DNA of 39,438 nucleotides from contig JAPUUO010000003.1 in the NCBI GenBank assembly GCA_026967815.1, positions 1 through 39,438 on the forward strand, given 5' to 3'. Below, piece after piece: positions 16,184 to 24,438 of the stretch. The stretch comes from Candidatus Bathyarchaeota archaeon (GTDB taxonomy: Archaea > Thermoproteota > Bathyarchaeia > Bathyarchaeales > Bathyarchaeaceae). The translations under genes were made by a program, and so were the position numbers. The first letter of the stretch is position 1, and each line of letters starts with the position of its first letter. The notes beneath the pieces were generated by a model. The model was given only the letters and a program-made list of their open reading frames with translations. It made no database searches and was not told where the DNA came from.

Positions 16184-17467
16184 ATGAAGCTTTGCGGAAG
16201 GTTGCCTTTGGGACTTGTTGAGCCTTTAATCGCTTTTGTTGTCTCTTTTCTTTTCCTTGGAATACTGGTGTATAAGCGTGTGGGTTTAGGGATAACCCTA
16301 ACTATCACTGCAATAATTTTGAGCCTGCTTTCTCTAGAATTAGGTAGTATCACTAACGTTTTTTGGGAAACATCAAGGGATCCTGTTACAATTTCGCTTT
16401 TGTTGGCAACTTTCGGGATAATGCTGCTAAGTCAGCTCTACAAGGAAACAGAATTCGCAGAGATGTTGAGCCAAAGTCTAAGTGAAATTCTCAGGAATTC
16501 CAAACTTGTCGTGAGCGTGCTTCCAGCAGTTGTCGGACTTCTTCCTGTTCCAGGTGGCGCTTTGATGTCGGCGCCTATGGTGGAGGCTGAAGCAAACAAG
16601 CTTGAGTTGAAAAAGGATAGGCAAACTTACGTGAACATCTGGTTCAGGCATACAATTTTTCCGGTCTATCCGATGAGTTCATTTTTTGTGCTTGCCGTTG
16701 CGCTTACTGGGGTGTCTGTGATTTCGCTTATAACGAGACAGGTACCCGTGGTAGTTGCGATGGTGGTCTTTGGATTTCTCATAGGGTTTTGGAGGGTCTC
16801 GTCGGTTGAACATGGAGCCGCGAGAAATGGTTTGGGTACAAACTTGAAGTTTCTTGTGAAGGCTTTTGCGCCCATCTTAGTTATGATTCTTGCTATAGTG
16901 GCTTTCAACATTGTACGTGCTAGGGAAGATCTTAACATGTTTTCAATTCCTATGGATGCGACTTTTGATGTTTCAGTAGCTGCGTTTTTAGGCGTGGGGG
17001 GGCTGCTTCTAATTGCAAAGCCGGGGTTAAACGTTTTTTCGCGACCCTTTAGAAGTAAGGGTATCTACGAGGTTACTTTGGCGGCGTTTGGCGCTATGTT
17101 GTTGAGAAATGTCACTATGGCTTCTGGGATTTCAGAATCTTTTGGGATGTTGATAGCTGGAGGAAACGTTAGCGATGTTGTGTTGTTGCTGACGCTTCCA
17201 ACGGCGTTGGCGTTTCTTATGGGGACTCCATCTGGAGGCTTGGCGATAAGTGTTTCAATGTTGGCTGGAACACTGAGTTTCACACCTAAAGTGGCGAGTT
17301 TGCTTTACATGGTCACGTATCTCGGGTATTTGGGTGCTCCTACTCATCTTTGTCTTGTTTTTACCGCGGATTATTTTAAATGCTCTTTAGGCAGGCTTTA
17401 TCGGTATTTGTTTCCATCTTTGGTAATGTCTTTTCTAGTGGCAGTTCTTGTTTATTTTTTGCTCTGA
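16184..17467 (+). CDS. DUF401-family membrane permease
   Basis: Encodes 427 residues with about eleven hydrophobic segments. The family signature VVGLLPVPGGALMSAPMVEAEA (near 110-130) and the later LMGTPSGGLAISVSMLAG and YLGYLGAPTHLCLVFTADYF match DUF401, a group within the anion-transporter-like ion transporters found in archaea and anaerobic bacteria. Charged residues inside membrane segments (RHTIFPVYPMSS) fit a transport path. Substrate unknown. The start at ATG 16184 lacks a ribosome binding site; a slightly later start is possible. It begins 90 bp after the oppositely oriented tRNA-Gly. Confidence 0.8.
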   Translation: MKLCGRLPLGLVEPLIAFVVSFLFLGILVYKRVGLGITLTITAIILSLLSLELGSITNVFWETSRDPVTISLLLATFGIMLLSQLYKETEFAEMLSQSLSEILRNSKLVVSVLPAVVGLLPVPGGALMSAPMVEAEANKLELKKDRQTYVNIWFRHTIFPVYPMSSFFVLAVALTGVSVISLITRQVPVVVAMVVFGFLIGFWRVSSVEHGAARNGLGTNLKFLVKAFAPILVMILAIVAFNIVRAREDLNMFSIPMDATFDVSVAAFLGVGGLLLIAKPGLNVFSRPFRSKGIYEVTLAAFGAMLLRNVTMASGISESFGMLIAGGNVSDVVLLLTLPTALAFLMGTPSGGLAISVSMLAGTLSFTPKVASLLYMVTYLGYLGAPTHLCLVFTADYFKCSLGRLYRYLFPSLVMSFLVAVLVYFLL

Positions 17468-17615
17468 TGTCGAAATCTGTTGTTTTTGATGTTGAGAATC
17501 GGATTTGAACCGTAGAAAAATGAGGTGATGTCTTTCACGAACTTGCAGTTTTCCTTGGGATCATATAGGTTTATCTATTTCTTCTCGAATCTTTTTCGAA
17601 GGTTGAGGTTTAAGA

Positions 17616-18146
17616 ATGGTTTACAAAAGGGTTACGCTGAAGGATGGACACATTGTGATGCTTGATTGGCTTAAGAAGAGTGACTTGCCTGAACTTGTGC
17701 AAGTGCTCAACAGTGTTATCCGCGAGGGGGAATATCTCTTTATGAACAATGAGATAACGGATATGGAAGAGGAGAGAAGATGGTACGAGCGCGGTATAAA
17801 AAATGGAATGCTTTACTTGGTTGCAAGGGTAGGTGGGAAAATTGTTGGTGGGGCAAGCATTCATCCTCGTACTGACAAGCAGTCGCATGTTGTTGGATTC
17901 GGCATTTTCATTCAAGAAAGCTATCGCAACTTAGGACTAGGAACAAGACTGACACGTGAATTTGTCGAGATTGCAGGGAAACGTGGATTTGAGATTCTTC
18001 AGCTTTCCGTTTATTCCACGAACATGAGAGCCTTTCACGTTTACAGGAAATGCGGGTACAGGGAATGTGGCAGATTCACTAGAGATATCAAATTTCTTGA
18101 TGGAAAATATGCTGACAGAATATTAATGGAGCTTCTCCTGAATTAG
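17616..18146 (+). CDS. GNAT-family N-acetyltransferase
   Basis: Encodes 176 residues. The acetyl-CoA pyrophosphate loop is QESYRNLGLGTRLTREF (R104-x-x-G107-x-G109), preceded by the beta-strand VVGFGIFI and followed by ILQLSVYSTNMRAFHVYRKCGYRECGR, the motif-B region typical of RimI/RimJ-like enzymes. It should transfer an acetyl group to an amine, either a protein N-terminus or a small molecule. ATG 17616 follows GAGGT. It is a single gene flanked by a convergent MGMT-type gene; no substrate hint comes from the context. Confidence 0.88.
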   Translation: MVYKRVTLKDGHIVMLDWLKKSDLPELVQVLNSVIREGEYLFMNNEITDMEEERRWYERGIKNGMLYLVARVGGKIVGGASIHPRTDKQSHVVGFGIFIQESYRNLGLGTRLTREFVEIAGKRGFEILQLSVYSTNMRAFHVYRKCGYRECGRFTRDIKFLDGKYADRILMELLLN

Positions 18147-18235
18147 TGATGCGTGGGCTAGTCTAAACATGCAACGGGTGGGCTGTCTCTCGCGTTCTCA
18201 CCTTTTTTCATCAGGTACACGCTGTAACTCAATGG

Positions 18236-18586
18236 TTAGATCAAGATTTCTGCACTCATCTTTACCCTGCCGTTTTCGATGGGGATTCCCTCGCTCTCCA
18301 AGTGGCTCCTTCTTGATTCAGCGTCTCTTTTTTCTCCTCCGAATCCACCATCCGATTTAACAACACGATGACACGGAACTATTGGGGCCAGTGGATTCTT
18401 ATGCAGGGCATTACCGGCAGCCCGATACGCACGTGGTCTGCCGATTTTTTCGGCAATCCTCTTGTACGTACTCACCTTTCCTTTGGGAATTTTGAATGTG
18501 GCGACCAAAACTGCCTTTTCGAAGTCTGTCTTATTGCCCAACAAACTGATGACGTCTTTCTCGCTTTTGATGTCCACCTTTTTCAC
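18236..18586 (-). CDS. ogt: Methylated-DNA-protein cysteine methyltransferase (DNA-binding domain form)
   Basis: Encodes 116 residues from GTG 18586, with AAGGAGGT six to seven bases upstream. The active-site motif is VPCHRVV, with acceptor Cys72. RAYRAAGNALHKNP carries the arginine finger (R55) and recognition helix, and GKVSTYKRIAEKIG starts the helix-turn-helix. It removes O6-alkyl groups from guanine by self-alkylation. The length corresponds to the C-terminal catalytic domain alone, without the N-terminal ribonuclease-like domain, as in short Ogt/ATL types. The catalytic Cys is present, so it is an active transferase rather than an alkyltransferase-like protein. Confidence 0.87.
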   Translation of the reverse strand: MKKVDIKSEKDVISLLGNKTDFEKAVLVATFKIPKGKVSTYKRIAEKIGRPRAYRAAGNALHKNPLAPIVPCHRVVKSDGGFGGEKRDAESRRSHLESEGIPIENGRVKMSAEILI

Positions 18587-18792
18587 AATCTAACCTCCTT
18601 CTTAAAGCGCGGCCAACGTAAACCAAGTTTAGTTGAAATTTAAGCTTTGTCGCAAGCGAACAGTGTGTAAGGGAGTGAACTGGCAACAGAGGTCGACGTC
18701 TCTCGCCCAATACCAGCATTCCGAGCCAAAAATCCTTCACACATGTCAAATCTTAAGTATCCATTTCACAATCTAACGCTTGGAGTTGAAAT

Positions 18793-19470
18793 GTGATGTT
18801 CAGATCAAGTCATGTTGCAGTTTGGCTAGCTAGAAAACGAGAGAAAGAACTCATGAATCTCTGCAAAGCACACGCAGATAAAATCGTTGAAACCGTTGTC
18901 CATCTGAAACAGGTCGTCTACTCATTTTGTGACGACGATCAAGAAGGATTACAGAAAGGGTTCAACCTAGTTTTTGAGAAAGAACGTGAAGCTGACGAGA
19001 TTAAGCGGAAAATCCTCGAAGAGCTTTCTGCAGGACCTTTCCATCCAATTGACCGTGAAGAGGTTGTGAGATTTGTTTTGACCGCTGATGATGTGGCCGC
19101 TAATGCCAAGTCTGCTGCTAGGAAAATCCGTTCTTCCTCAATAAACGGAGTTTCACAGGAGATAAAGGAAGGGCTGAAGGGGCTTTCCGAAATGTTGATC
19201 AATATAGTCGACACAATGAGAGAGGCATTCACTAAACTCCTCAAAGATCCAAAAGGAGCAATTAAGATTGCGGACAAAGTGGAAAACATAGAGGAAGAGA
19301 TTGACGACTTCCGTGTTGAGCTGGTGGAAAAGATACTGAAACTCGGCAACACCACCAGAAGTTTGAGCGCGTGGCTTATGCTAAAGGAAGCCGTTGAAAA
19401 CATGGAGAATGTTGCTGACCGCTCGGAAGATGTGGCGGATGTCATAAGAAGCATAGCTATCCTTGGATAA
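18793..19470 (+). CDS. DUF47/PhoU-like phosphate transport accessory protein
   Basis: Encodes 225 residues, all helical, with the PhoU/DUF47 pattern: HADKIVETVVHLKQVVYSF, EKEREADEIKRKIL, a second repeat EEEIDDFRVELVEKIL and the closing MENVADRSEDVADVIRSIAI. Acidic clusters (ExxxD) in both halves bind metal ions in this family. DUF47 proteins are usually encoded with a PiT permease and are thought to control it. The pit gene starts 60 bp downstream, supporting that role. Start is GTG 18793 or the adjacent ATG 18796. Confidence 0.87.
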   Translation: MMFRSSHVAVWLARKREKELMNLCKAHADKIVETVVHLKQVVYSFCDDDQEGLQKGFNLVFEKEREADEIKRKILEELSAGPFHPIDREEVVRFVLTADDVAANAKSAARKIRSSSINGVSQEIKEGLKGLSEMLINIVDTMREAFTKLLKDPKGAIKIADKVENIEEEIDDFRVELVEKILKLGNTTRSLSAWLMLKEAVENMENVADRSEDVADVIRSIAILG

Positions 19471-19530
19471 GCGCAGATAAAAGGGAAATCGGAATCGTCC
19501 TGTCGAATCATTTCTGGGAACTAACGAACA

Positions 19531-20547
19531 ATGGACTCCACTTTTGTGCTTCTAGCTTTTGGACTGGCGCTATCTTTCTTCATGGCTTGGAACCTTGGAG
19601 CAAACGACGCGGCCACGCCGACAGACTGTGCAGTTGGCGCCGGTGTCATTTCAATTAAGAAAGCCGTGGTCTTGTTCGCGCTGTTTTCAACCATTGGAGC
19701 TCTCTCTCAAGGCTTCATGACCATCAAAACTATTGGAACCGGCATAGTCCCAAATATTGACGTTATCGGCGCGTTGACTATTACACTTGCCACATGCATA
19801 TGGGTTACATTTTGCACTTGGAAAGGCTTGGAAATCTCAAACACCTATTCAGTTGTCGGCAGTGTCATCGGCTATGGCATAGCGGTTTTCGGCAGCGTTG
19901 AATCCAGAATATTTGCAGAACTTCTCATCTCTTGGGTTTCATCCCCTATCTTAGCCATGGCATTGTCTTTCACGATCTACCATCTACTCTTGAAGGCTTT
20001 TCGAAACTCTCTAGACGACAATCGGTTCATCAAACTTCTCTCATTCTTGTTGATAGTCGCTCTATGCTTTTCCGCCTACACCTTTGGAGCAAACGACGTC
20101 GGAAACGCTTCCGGCGTCTACCTAACCGTCGCACAAGAAGTTGGAAACATCCCAAGCTTCACCGCAATGTTCATTCTAGCAGCCTTCGGATCTGTCGGCA
20201 TAGCCTTGGGAGGTCTAACGTGGGGACACAAAGTCATCGAAACTGTCTCCTTCAAGATCATTCGATTAGATGTTTTGTCAGGTTTTGCAGCTGAACTGGC
20301 GAATGGACTTATAGTTTATTTATTCGTGACTTTACCCTACTTGTTTCTCGGGTTTGGCCTACCAGTTTCAACTTCCATCGCAGGTGTCGGCGCAATTATA
20401 GGCGTTGGAATTGCCAAAGACTTTAGAGCTATTAACAAATCTACTGTAGGCCGACTCTTGGTAACATGGGCGTTAACTGTTCCAGCGACAGCCGCTCTCA
20501 GCATAGTGCTCTATAAATCCGTTTCTCTTATCATAACAGCCGTCTAG
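19531..20547 (+). CDS. pit: PiT-family inorganic phosphate permease
   Basis: Encodes 338 residues with about ten hydrophobic segments. The duplicated PiT signature occurs at GANDAATPTDCAVGAG (from 23) and GANDVGNASGVYLTV (from 186). The length is typical of archaeal PiT proteins, which lack the long central loop of eukaryotic forms. It co-transports phosphate (possibly as a metal-phosphate complex) with a cation. It follows the DUF47 gene in the same direction, forming the usual two-gene module. The first signature departs from GANDVANA in its second half. Confidence 0.9.
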   Translation: MDSTFVLLAFGLALSFFMAWNLGANDAATPTDCAVGAGVISIKKAVVLFALFSTIGALSQGFMTIKTIGTGIVPNIDVIGALTITLATCIWVTFCTWKGLEISNTYSVVGSVIGYGIAVFGSVESRIFAELLISWVSSPILAMALSFTIYHLLLKAFRNSLDDNRFIKLLSFLLIVALCFSAYTFGANDVGNASGVYLTVAQEVGNIPSFTAMFILAAFGSVGIALGGLTWGHKVIETVSFKIIRLDVLSGFAAELANGLIVYLFVTLPYLFLGFGLPVSTSIAGVGAIIGVGIAKDFRAINKSTVGRLLVTWALTVPATAALSIVLYKSVSLIITAV

Positions 20548-20665
20548 CGTTGTGCGTACCCGAGAAACAAGAAGAGCCATTGTACGTACATAATGTAGTA
20601 AGTGCACGCGCGTTTGCATCAACTGCATTCAGAAGAACTGGCTGAAGACCTGCTTCTTATTAAAT

Positions 20666-21187
20666 CTAAGGAGCGTATGGTAGCACTACTGCGTCTATGA
20701 CGTGAATGACACCGTTCGCCGCTTCAACGTCTGTGACGACAATGTCTGCCTGGCGACCCAAGTTATCCGTAAGTGTGCCACCGTTTTGGAAAAGGAAACT
20801 CTTCAGCATGGTACGGATACGTTCTGACCCGATTACGGCACTTGAATATCGCCGACCACGAGCAACATGATACAGCAAGATTTCAGTCAACACGGCTTGG
20901 GGCAGAGTACCTACATTGGTTTCGTCTAGATCAAGCTCGGCAAAAGCATCGTCAGTCGGTGCAAAGACTGTGAATTGTCCATTACCTGAAAGAGTTTTCA
21001 CTATTGCAGGATCAGCGGCAAGAACAGCAGCGATTAGTGTGTCAAACTGCCCGGCGAATGGACCGTCACTGTTGACAGCAATTGCCACGTCAACGATTGT
21101 TGGACCAGGCGGCGCAGCCACGGCTACCAGAACTGGGTAGAGACCGGTTATGAGTATCAGCAGAACAAGTGCATGACTCTTTCTCAA
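20666..21187 (-). CDS. Secreted FAS1 (fasciclin) domain protein
   Basis: Encodes 173 residues from TTG 21187, preferred because GGGGGTGAT lies about five bases upstream; GTG 21196 is the alternative. A signal peptide (RKSHALVLLILITGLYPVLVAVAA) precedes one FAS1 domain: FDTLIAAVLAADPAIVKTL, the H1 motif FTVFAPTDDAFAEL, the YH motif LLYHVARGR, and the closing H2 motif NGVIHVIDAVVLP. FAS1 domains mediate cell adhesion. There is no membrane anchor, so the protein is released or held non-covalently. It is monocistronic. Confidence 0.9.
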   Translation of the reverse strand: MRKSHALVLLILITGLYPVLVAVAAPPGPTIVDVAIAVNSDGPFAGQFDTLIAAVLAADPAIVKTLSGNGQFTVFAPTDDAFAELDLDETNVGTLPQAVLTEILLYHVARGRRYSSAVIGSERIRTMLKSFLFQNGGTLTDNLGRQADIVVTDVEAANGVIHVIDAVVLPYAP

Positions 21188-21397
21188 GAATATCACCCCC
21201 TTTTGTTCCGTGTGTTCACGATTCGATACTATACCCGTGTCCTAGCATCACAGTTTTAAGTGTATGTGACTGTTGTGCAACAGCTACACTTGGCATGCGA
21301 AGAGGCTTGTGAAGCTAAAAAGCTAGGCCACGCGCGCGCAAGCTGTTCCAGAAACGTAAATAGAGCTGTGTCGTGGGCTTATGCCAAAATAATGGTG

Positions 21398-21499
21398 TGG
21401 TGCCGAGGGCCAGATTTGAACCGGCGACAACCCGGTCTTCAGCTTCACCCTCAAACAAACGTTCGAGTCGGGTGCTCTCCCAGGCTGAGCTACCTCGGC
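21398..21499 (-). tRNA. tRNA-Phe(GAA) with a 25-nt intron at position 30/31, CCA encoded
   Basis: The acceptor stem GCCGAGG pairs fully with CCTCGGC, discriminator A and encoded CCA (21400-21398). The D arm is GCTC...GAGC and the T arm GCCGG-TTCAAAT-CTGGC. Read continuously, the anticodon stem is mismatched and the loop too long. Removing 21468-21444 (25 nt) after CCCG restores stem CCCGG/CCGGG and loop CTGAAGA, anticodon GAA. Exon CACC pairs with intron GGTG as the four-base splice helix, and the intron itself folds into a 7-bp hairpin (CTCGAAC/GTTTGAG, one G-T). The outer exon helix is weak. Mature length is 74 nt. Confidence 0.92.
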
Positions 21500-21711
21500 A
21501 TGCTATCAAGATTGAAATGCTATTTACATTTTTAAGTTTTCGGAAACACCTGAAAAAGTCAACTTAGCAGAGCCTAACTGTCCTCCTTTTTTCATCGGAC
21601 TATAGCTCTGGAAGGGATGTAAAGCTGTTCCTTTCTCTCTCCTCTATTCTTATTACCAGAATCATATTTGTTCCTTATGGAGATATCTTCTAGAAACTAG
21701 AACCATTAAAT

Positions 21712-21795
21712 ATGGGAAAAGGACACGTTGAAGTTCCACTGCTTAAAGACATCGTGCGAGCTTTAGCCGTAGCCAAGCAGTTTATAACTAAGTGA
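21712..21795 (+). CDS. 27-residue leader peptide or gene remnant overlapping an MFS start
   Basis: ATG 21712 opens a 27-codon frame (MGKGHVEVPLLKDIVRALAV...), ending at TGA 21793-21795, which overlaps the MFS start as TGATG. The peptide resembles the amphipathic N-terminus of NuoI-type ferredoxin subunits (VPLLKDIVRAL..), but no cysteine-containing domain follows. It may be a remnant or a translated leader coupled to the transporter. The resemblance is by eye. Confidence 0.35.
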   Translation: MGKGHVEVPLLKDIVRALAVAKQFITK

Positions 21796-23021
21796 TGAAA
21801 GGAAGCATTATCATGAGGGCTTTCGGAAGGCATCTGCGTGTGTTTCGCCTTAAATACTGGGCATCATGGCTTCCAAACTCTTTGTTTACCGCTTTGAATA
21901 AAGATCTTAAGCTGATTTTTGTATCCAACTTCATAGGTGCTTTTGGCGATGGTCTTTACGCGTACATATGGCCACTCTACATTAGGGAACTTGGAGCTGA
22001 TCCGTCTGAGGTAGGCGTAGTTTTCTCGGTGCTCTTCTTTGTTGCAGCATTAACACCGCTTCCAGGAGGGATTCTAGCGGATAAGTATGATCGGAAGAAA
22101 CTCATGATTCTAGGCTGGTTACTTTGGATACCTATTCCGCTAGTATTCTCTGCAGCAGAACACTGGACTCACATGTTGCCAGGAGCGGCTCTTTACGGAA
22201 TTATGCTCAGCGGACCCGCAACCAGCGCTTATATCGCCACTGTAGCTCATAAAAAAAAGATGACGCAAACCTTCACTCTGATTTCGGCTGCTTGGTGGCT
22301 TGGCTACATTTTCTCGCCAGCCATAGGCGGTTATCTCTCATCAACCGTGGGAATGAAATGGGTATTCAATTTGTCTTTCTTTTTTTTCGTTTTGGCCACA
22401 GTTCTTCTCTTATTTATCAGTAGTCAGTTTACGCTTTCCGATTCAAGACGGGAGGCATCTGGCATTCCAAATAGGCGCAGGAAGATACTTCTCTGGTCAG
22501 CCTTCTTTGCTGCAGTATTCTTTGTCACGATTCTGTTTCGACCATATGTTCCTCAGTTTTTCCAAGACGTGTTGTTCTTTGACAAATTTCAAATCGGAAT
22601 CCTAGGTTCTGTCACATTTCTTGGTTCAGCCATTCTGTCTGTGGCTCTCGGAAAACTAGGTGACAAATGGGGAAAAGCAAACGCCGTGTTTGTCTCTTTG
22701 ATTCTCTGCTTTCTTGCACTTAGCTTTCTAGTGTCCTTAAGCAACTTCTTCTTGTTGAGTTTTGCCTCTTTTATGATTGGCGCGTCATATCCCCTCTGGT
22801 CGCTAATGGGCGCAGTTATAAGTTCGATTGCTCCCAGCCCGTCTCGAGGGCGCTGGATATCTGTTGCTCAAACCATGTCCTTGTTGGCAGCTTTTTTCGC
22901 GCCTTACCTAGGAGGTCTTTTATACGACTCCTCGCCCGACAAACCATTCCTAATCGCAATCGTAGCGACATCGATACTCTCCGTTTTAGCTCTTACCAAA
23001 CCACTAAAAGACAAAAACTGA
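21795..23021 (+). CDS. Major facilitator superfamily transporter
   Basis: Encodes 408 residues with about twelve membrane helices. Motif A is GGILADKYDRKKLM (near 93-105) with FGDGLYAYIWPLYIRELGA in helix 1 and the second-half copy LGKLGDKWGKAN. It fits MFS exporters of the sugar/drug type; the substrate is not evident. Starts: GTG 21792, ATG 21795 (overlapping the stop of the short upstream frame) or ATG 21813, which has AAAGGA about nine bases upstream and may be the true start. An unusually long basic N-terminus (RHLRVFRLKYW) precedes helix 1. Confidence 0.88.
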   Translation: MKGSIIMRAFGRHLRVFRLKYWASWLPNSLFTALNKDLKLIFVSNFIGAFGDGLYAYIWPLYIRELGADPSEVGVVFSVLFFVAALTPLPGGILADKYDRKKLMILGWLLWIPIPLVFSAAEHWTHMLPGAALYGIMLSGPATSAYIATVAHKKKMTQTFTLISAAWWLGYIFSPAIGGYLSSTVGMKWVFNLSFFFFVLATVLLLFISSQFTLSDSRREASGIPNRRRKILLWSAFFAAVFFVTILFRPYVPQFFQDVLFFDKFQIGILGSVTFLGSAILSVALGKLGDKWGKANAVFVSLILCFLALSFLVSLSNFFLLSFASFMIGASYPLWSLMGAVISSIAPSPSRGRWISVAQTMSLLAAFFAPYLGGLLYDSSPDKPFLIAIVATSILSVLALTKPLKDKN

Positions 23022-23121
23022 CCACAATCCACATCTTAGTTTCATCATCCGAACAACCTCAGGAAGACATAAGATAATTTATGGACGAATGTACTTGCAC
23101 ACGCAAATACAGAAAAGATTC

Positions 23122-23199
23122 TGGTGGGCCGGGCCGGATTTGAACCGGCGATCTTCGCCGCGTGAGGGCGACGTCTTAGCCAAGCTGGACTACCGGCCC
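23122..23199 (-). tRNA. tRNA-Val(CAC), CCA encoded
   Basis: The acceptor stem GGGCCGG pairs with CCGGCCC, discriminator A and encoded CCA (23124-23122). The anticodon stem TCGCC/GGCGA encloses CTCACGC, anticodon CAC. The T arm is GCCGG-TTCAAAT-CCGGC. Length is 75 nt without CCA. No intron. Confidence 0.95.
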
Positions 23200-23338
23200 T
23201 CTTCGTCAACGTTTAAACGAGAAGTATAAGCCCTTAATTATTTTTCGTGCATCTCAGTGCGTTTCATATTATAGCTTTTTTTCTTAGGAAGGCGTCATAC
23301 GGTTAAAAGTGATTTGATAGGCTGGATTGAACGCTGGT

Positions 23339-23500
23339 CTATCGAACAAGTTCCCGTTTTTTCCAGCGCAAGTTTTTACTGTGGCACTTTCGGCATTTGG
23401 TTGCTGAAGGCGCGTTTCGGACACCACACTCGCGGCAAATCTTCATGTAGAGCCTATGTTTCTGAGCAATTGTCTTCTTGAAAGGGTCAGTGATTGGCAC
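23339..23500 (-). CDS. rpl40e: 50S ribosomal protein L40e
   Basis: Encodes 53 residues from GTG 23500, with GGAGAT about eight bases upstream. The sequence MPITDPFKKTIAQKHRLYMK is the L40e N-terminus, followed by the zinc ribbon CRECGVRN...TKCRKCHSKNLRWKKRE (C22, C25, C36, C39). It is a component of the large subunit and lacks the ubiquitin fusion seen in eukaryotes. It lies 44 bp downstream of sucD on the same strand. It is below the usual 60-residue cut-off and easily missed. Confidence 0.93.
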   Translation of the reverse strand: MPITDPFKKTIAQKHRLYMKICRECGVRNAPSATKCRKCHSKNLRWKKRELVR

Positions 23501-23544
23501 AGTTTGCTATCTCCATTTTGATTGTTAGCTACCTTTCCACTCAA

Positions 23545-24438
23545 CTAAATATACTTTTCTTTCATTAAGCGTTGACTCAAGATTTTCGCGACTTCGCTGG
23601 GCATTTCCGCCACTTGCACGCCGGCCTTTGAAAAGGCTTCTATTTTGCTCCTTGCGGTTCCAGTTCGACCCATAACAATTGCACCCGCGTGACCCATTCT
23701 TTTTCCAGGAGGCGCCGTTCTTCCAGCAACATAGGCAACTACAGGCTTTTCATATCCTTCGGTTGCGATAAACGCTGCTGCCAGCTCTTCCAAGTTGCCT
23801 CCAATCTCGCCTATCAAGGCAACAGCCTTTGTTTGATCGTTTTTTCCAAACTGTTTCAAGGTTTCTACAAAGCTTAACCCTATGATTGGGTCGCCTCCCA
23901 ACCCTATGCAAGTTGATTGCCCCAAATCTGCAACAGTGATTCCAGCCGCAATTTCGTAGGTCAAAGTTCCACTTCTTGAGGCTATGCCCACTATGCCACG
24001 CTCAAAAACATGTGCCGGCATGATTCCGAGCTTGCATTCACCTGGCACAATTATTCCGGGTGTGTTAGGACCAATTACAATTGTGCCAAGTTGTTTTGCC
24101 TTCGCCATCACTCGTATAGCATCTTTAATTGGAATGTGCTCAGTTATCATAACGATGGTTTTCAAGTTGGCTTCCATGGCTTCGAAGGCTGCTTCCGCCG
24201 CAAACGGGGCTGGGACAAAGATTATTGACGCATTTGCGTTATGTTTTTCTGCTGCTTCTTTCACCGTGTCATAAACGGGCACATCATGAACCTTTGTTCC
24301 TCCTTTACCAGGTGTAACTCCGGCCACTATTTTGGTTCCATAATCAAGCATGAGTCTTGTGTGAAAGCTGCCTTGCTCTCCTGTTATGGCCTGCACAATC
24401 GCACGTGTTTGTTTATCAACGAATATACCCATATCCAT
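23545..24438 (-). CDS. sucD: Succinyl-CoA synthetase alpha subunit
   Basis: Encodes 297 residues, the standard length. The CoA-binding Rossmann domain is N-terminal (VQAITGEQGSFHTRLMLDYGTKIVAGVTPGKGG), with GPNTPGIIVPGECKLGIMP and SRSGTLTYE in the middle. The phosphorylated histidine is H250 in KRMGHAGAIV. With the beta subunit it converts succinyl-CoA, ADP and phosphate to succinate, CoA and ATP, or the reverse in a reductive pathway. Its start overlaps the end of sucC by 23 bp, showing translational coupling. A start at ATG 24432 is equally possible. Confidence 0.95.
   Translation of the reverse strand: MDMGIFVDKQTRAIVQAITGEQGSFHTRLMLDYGTKIVAGVTPGKGGTKVHDVPVYDTVKEAAEKHNANASIIFVPAPFAAEAAFEAMEANLKTIVMITEHIPIKDAIRVMAKAKQLGTIVIGPNTPGIIVPGECKLGIMPAHVFERGIVGIASRSGTLTYEIAAGITVADLGQSTCIGLGGDPIIGLSFVETLKQFGKNDQTKAVALIGEIGGNLEELAAAFIATEGYEKPVVAYVAGRTAPPGKRMGHAGAIVMGRTGTARSKIEAFSKAGVQVAEMPSEVAKILSQRLMKEKYI

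Noticed and set aside
21398..21499. tRNA with anticodon CGA (serine) on direct reading
   Set aside because: The stem would be mismatched, the loop too long, and a type II variable arm is missing; intron removal gives a perfect tRNA-Phe.
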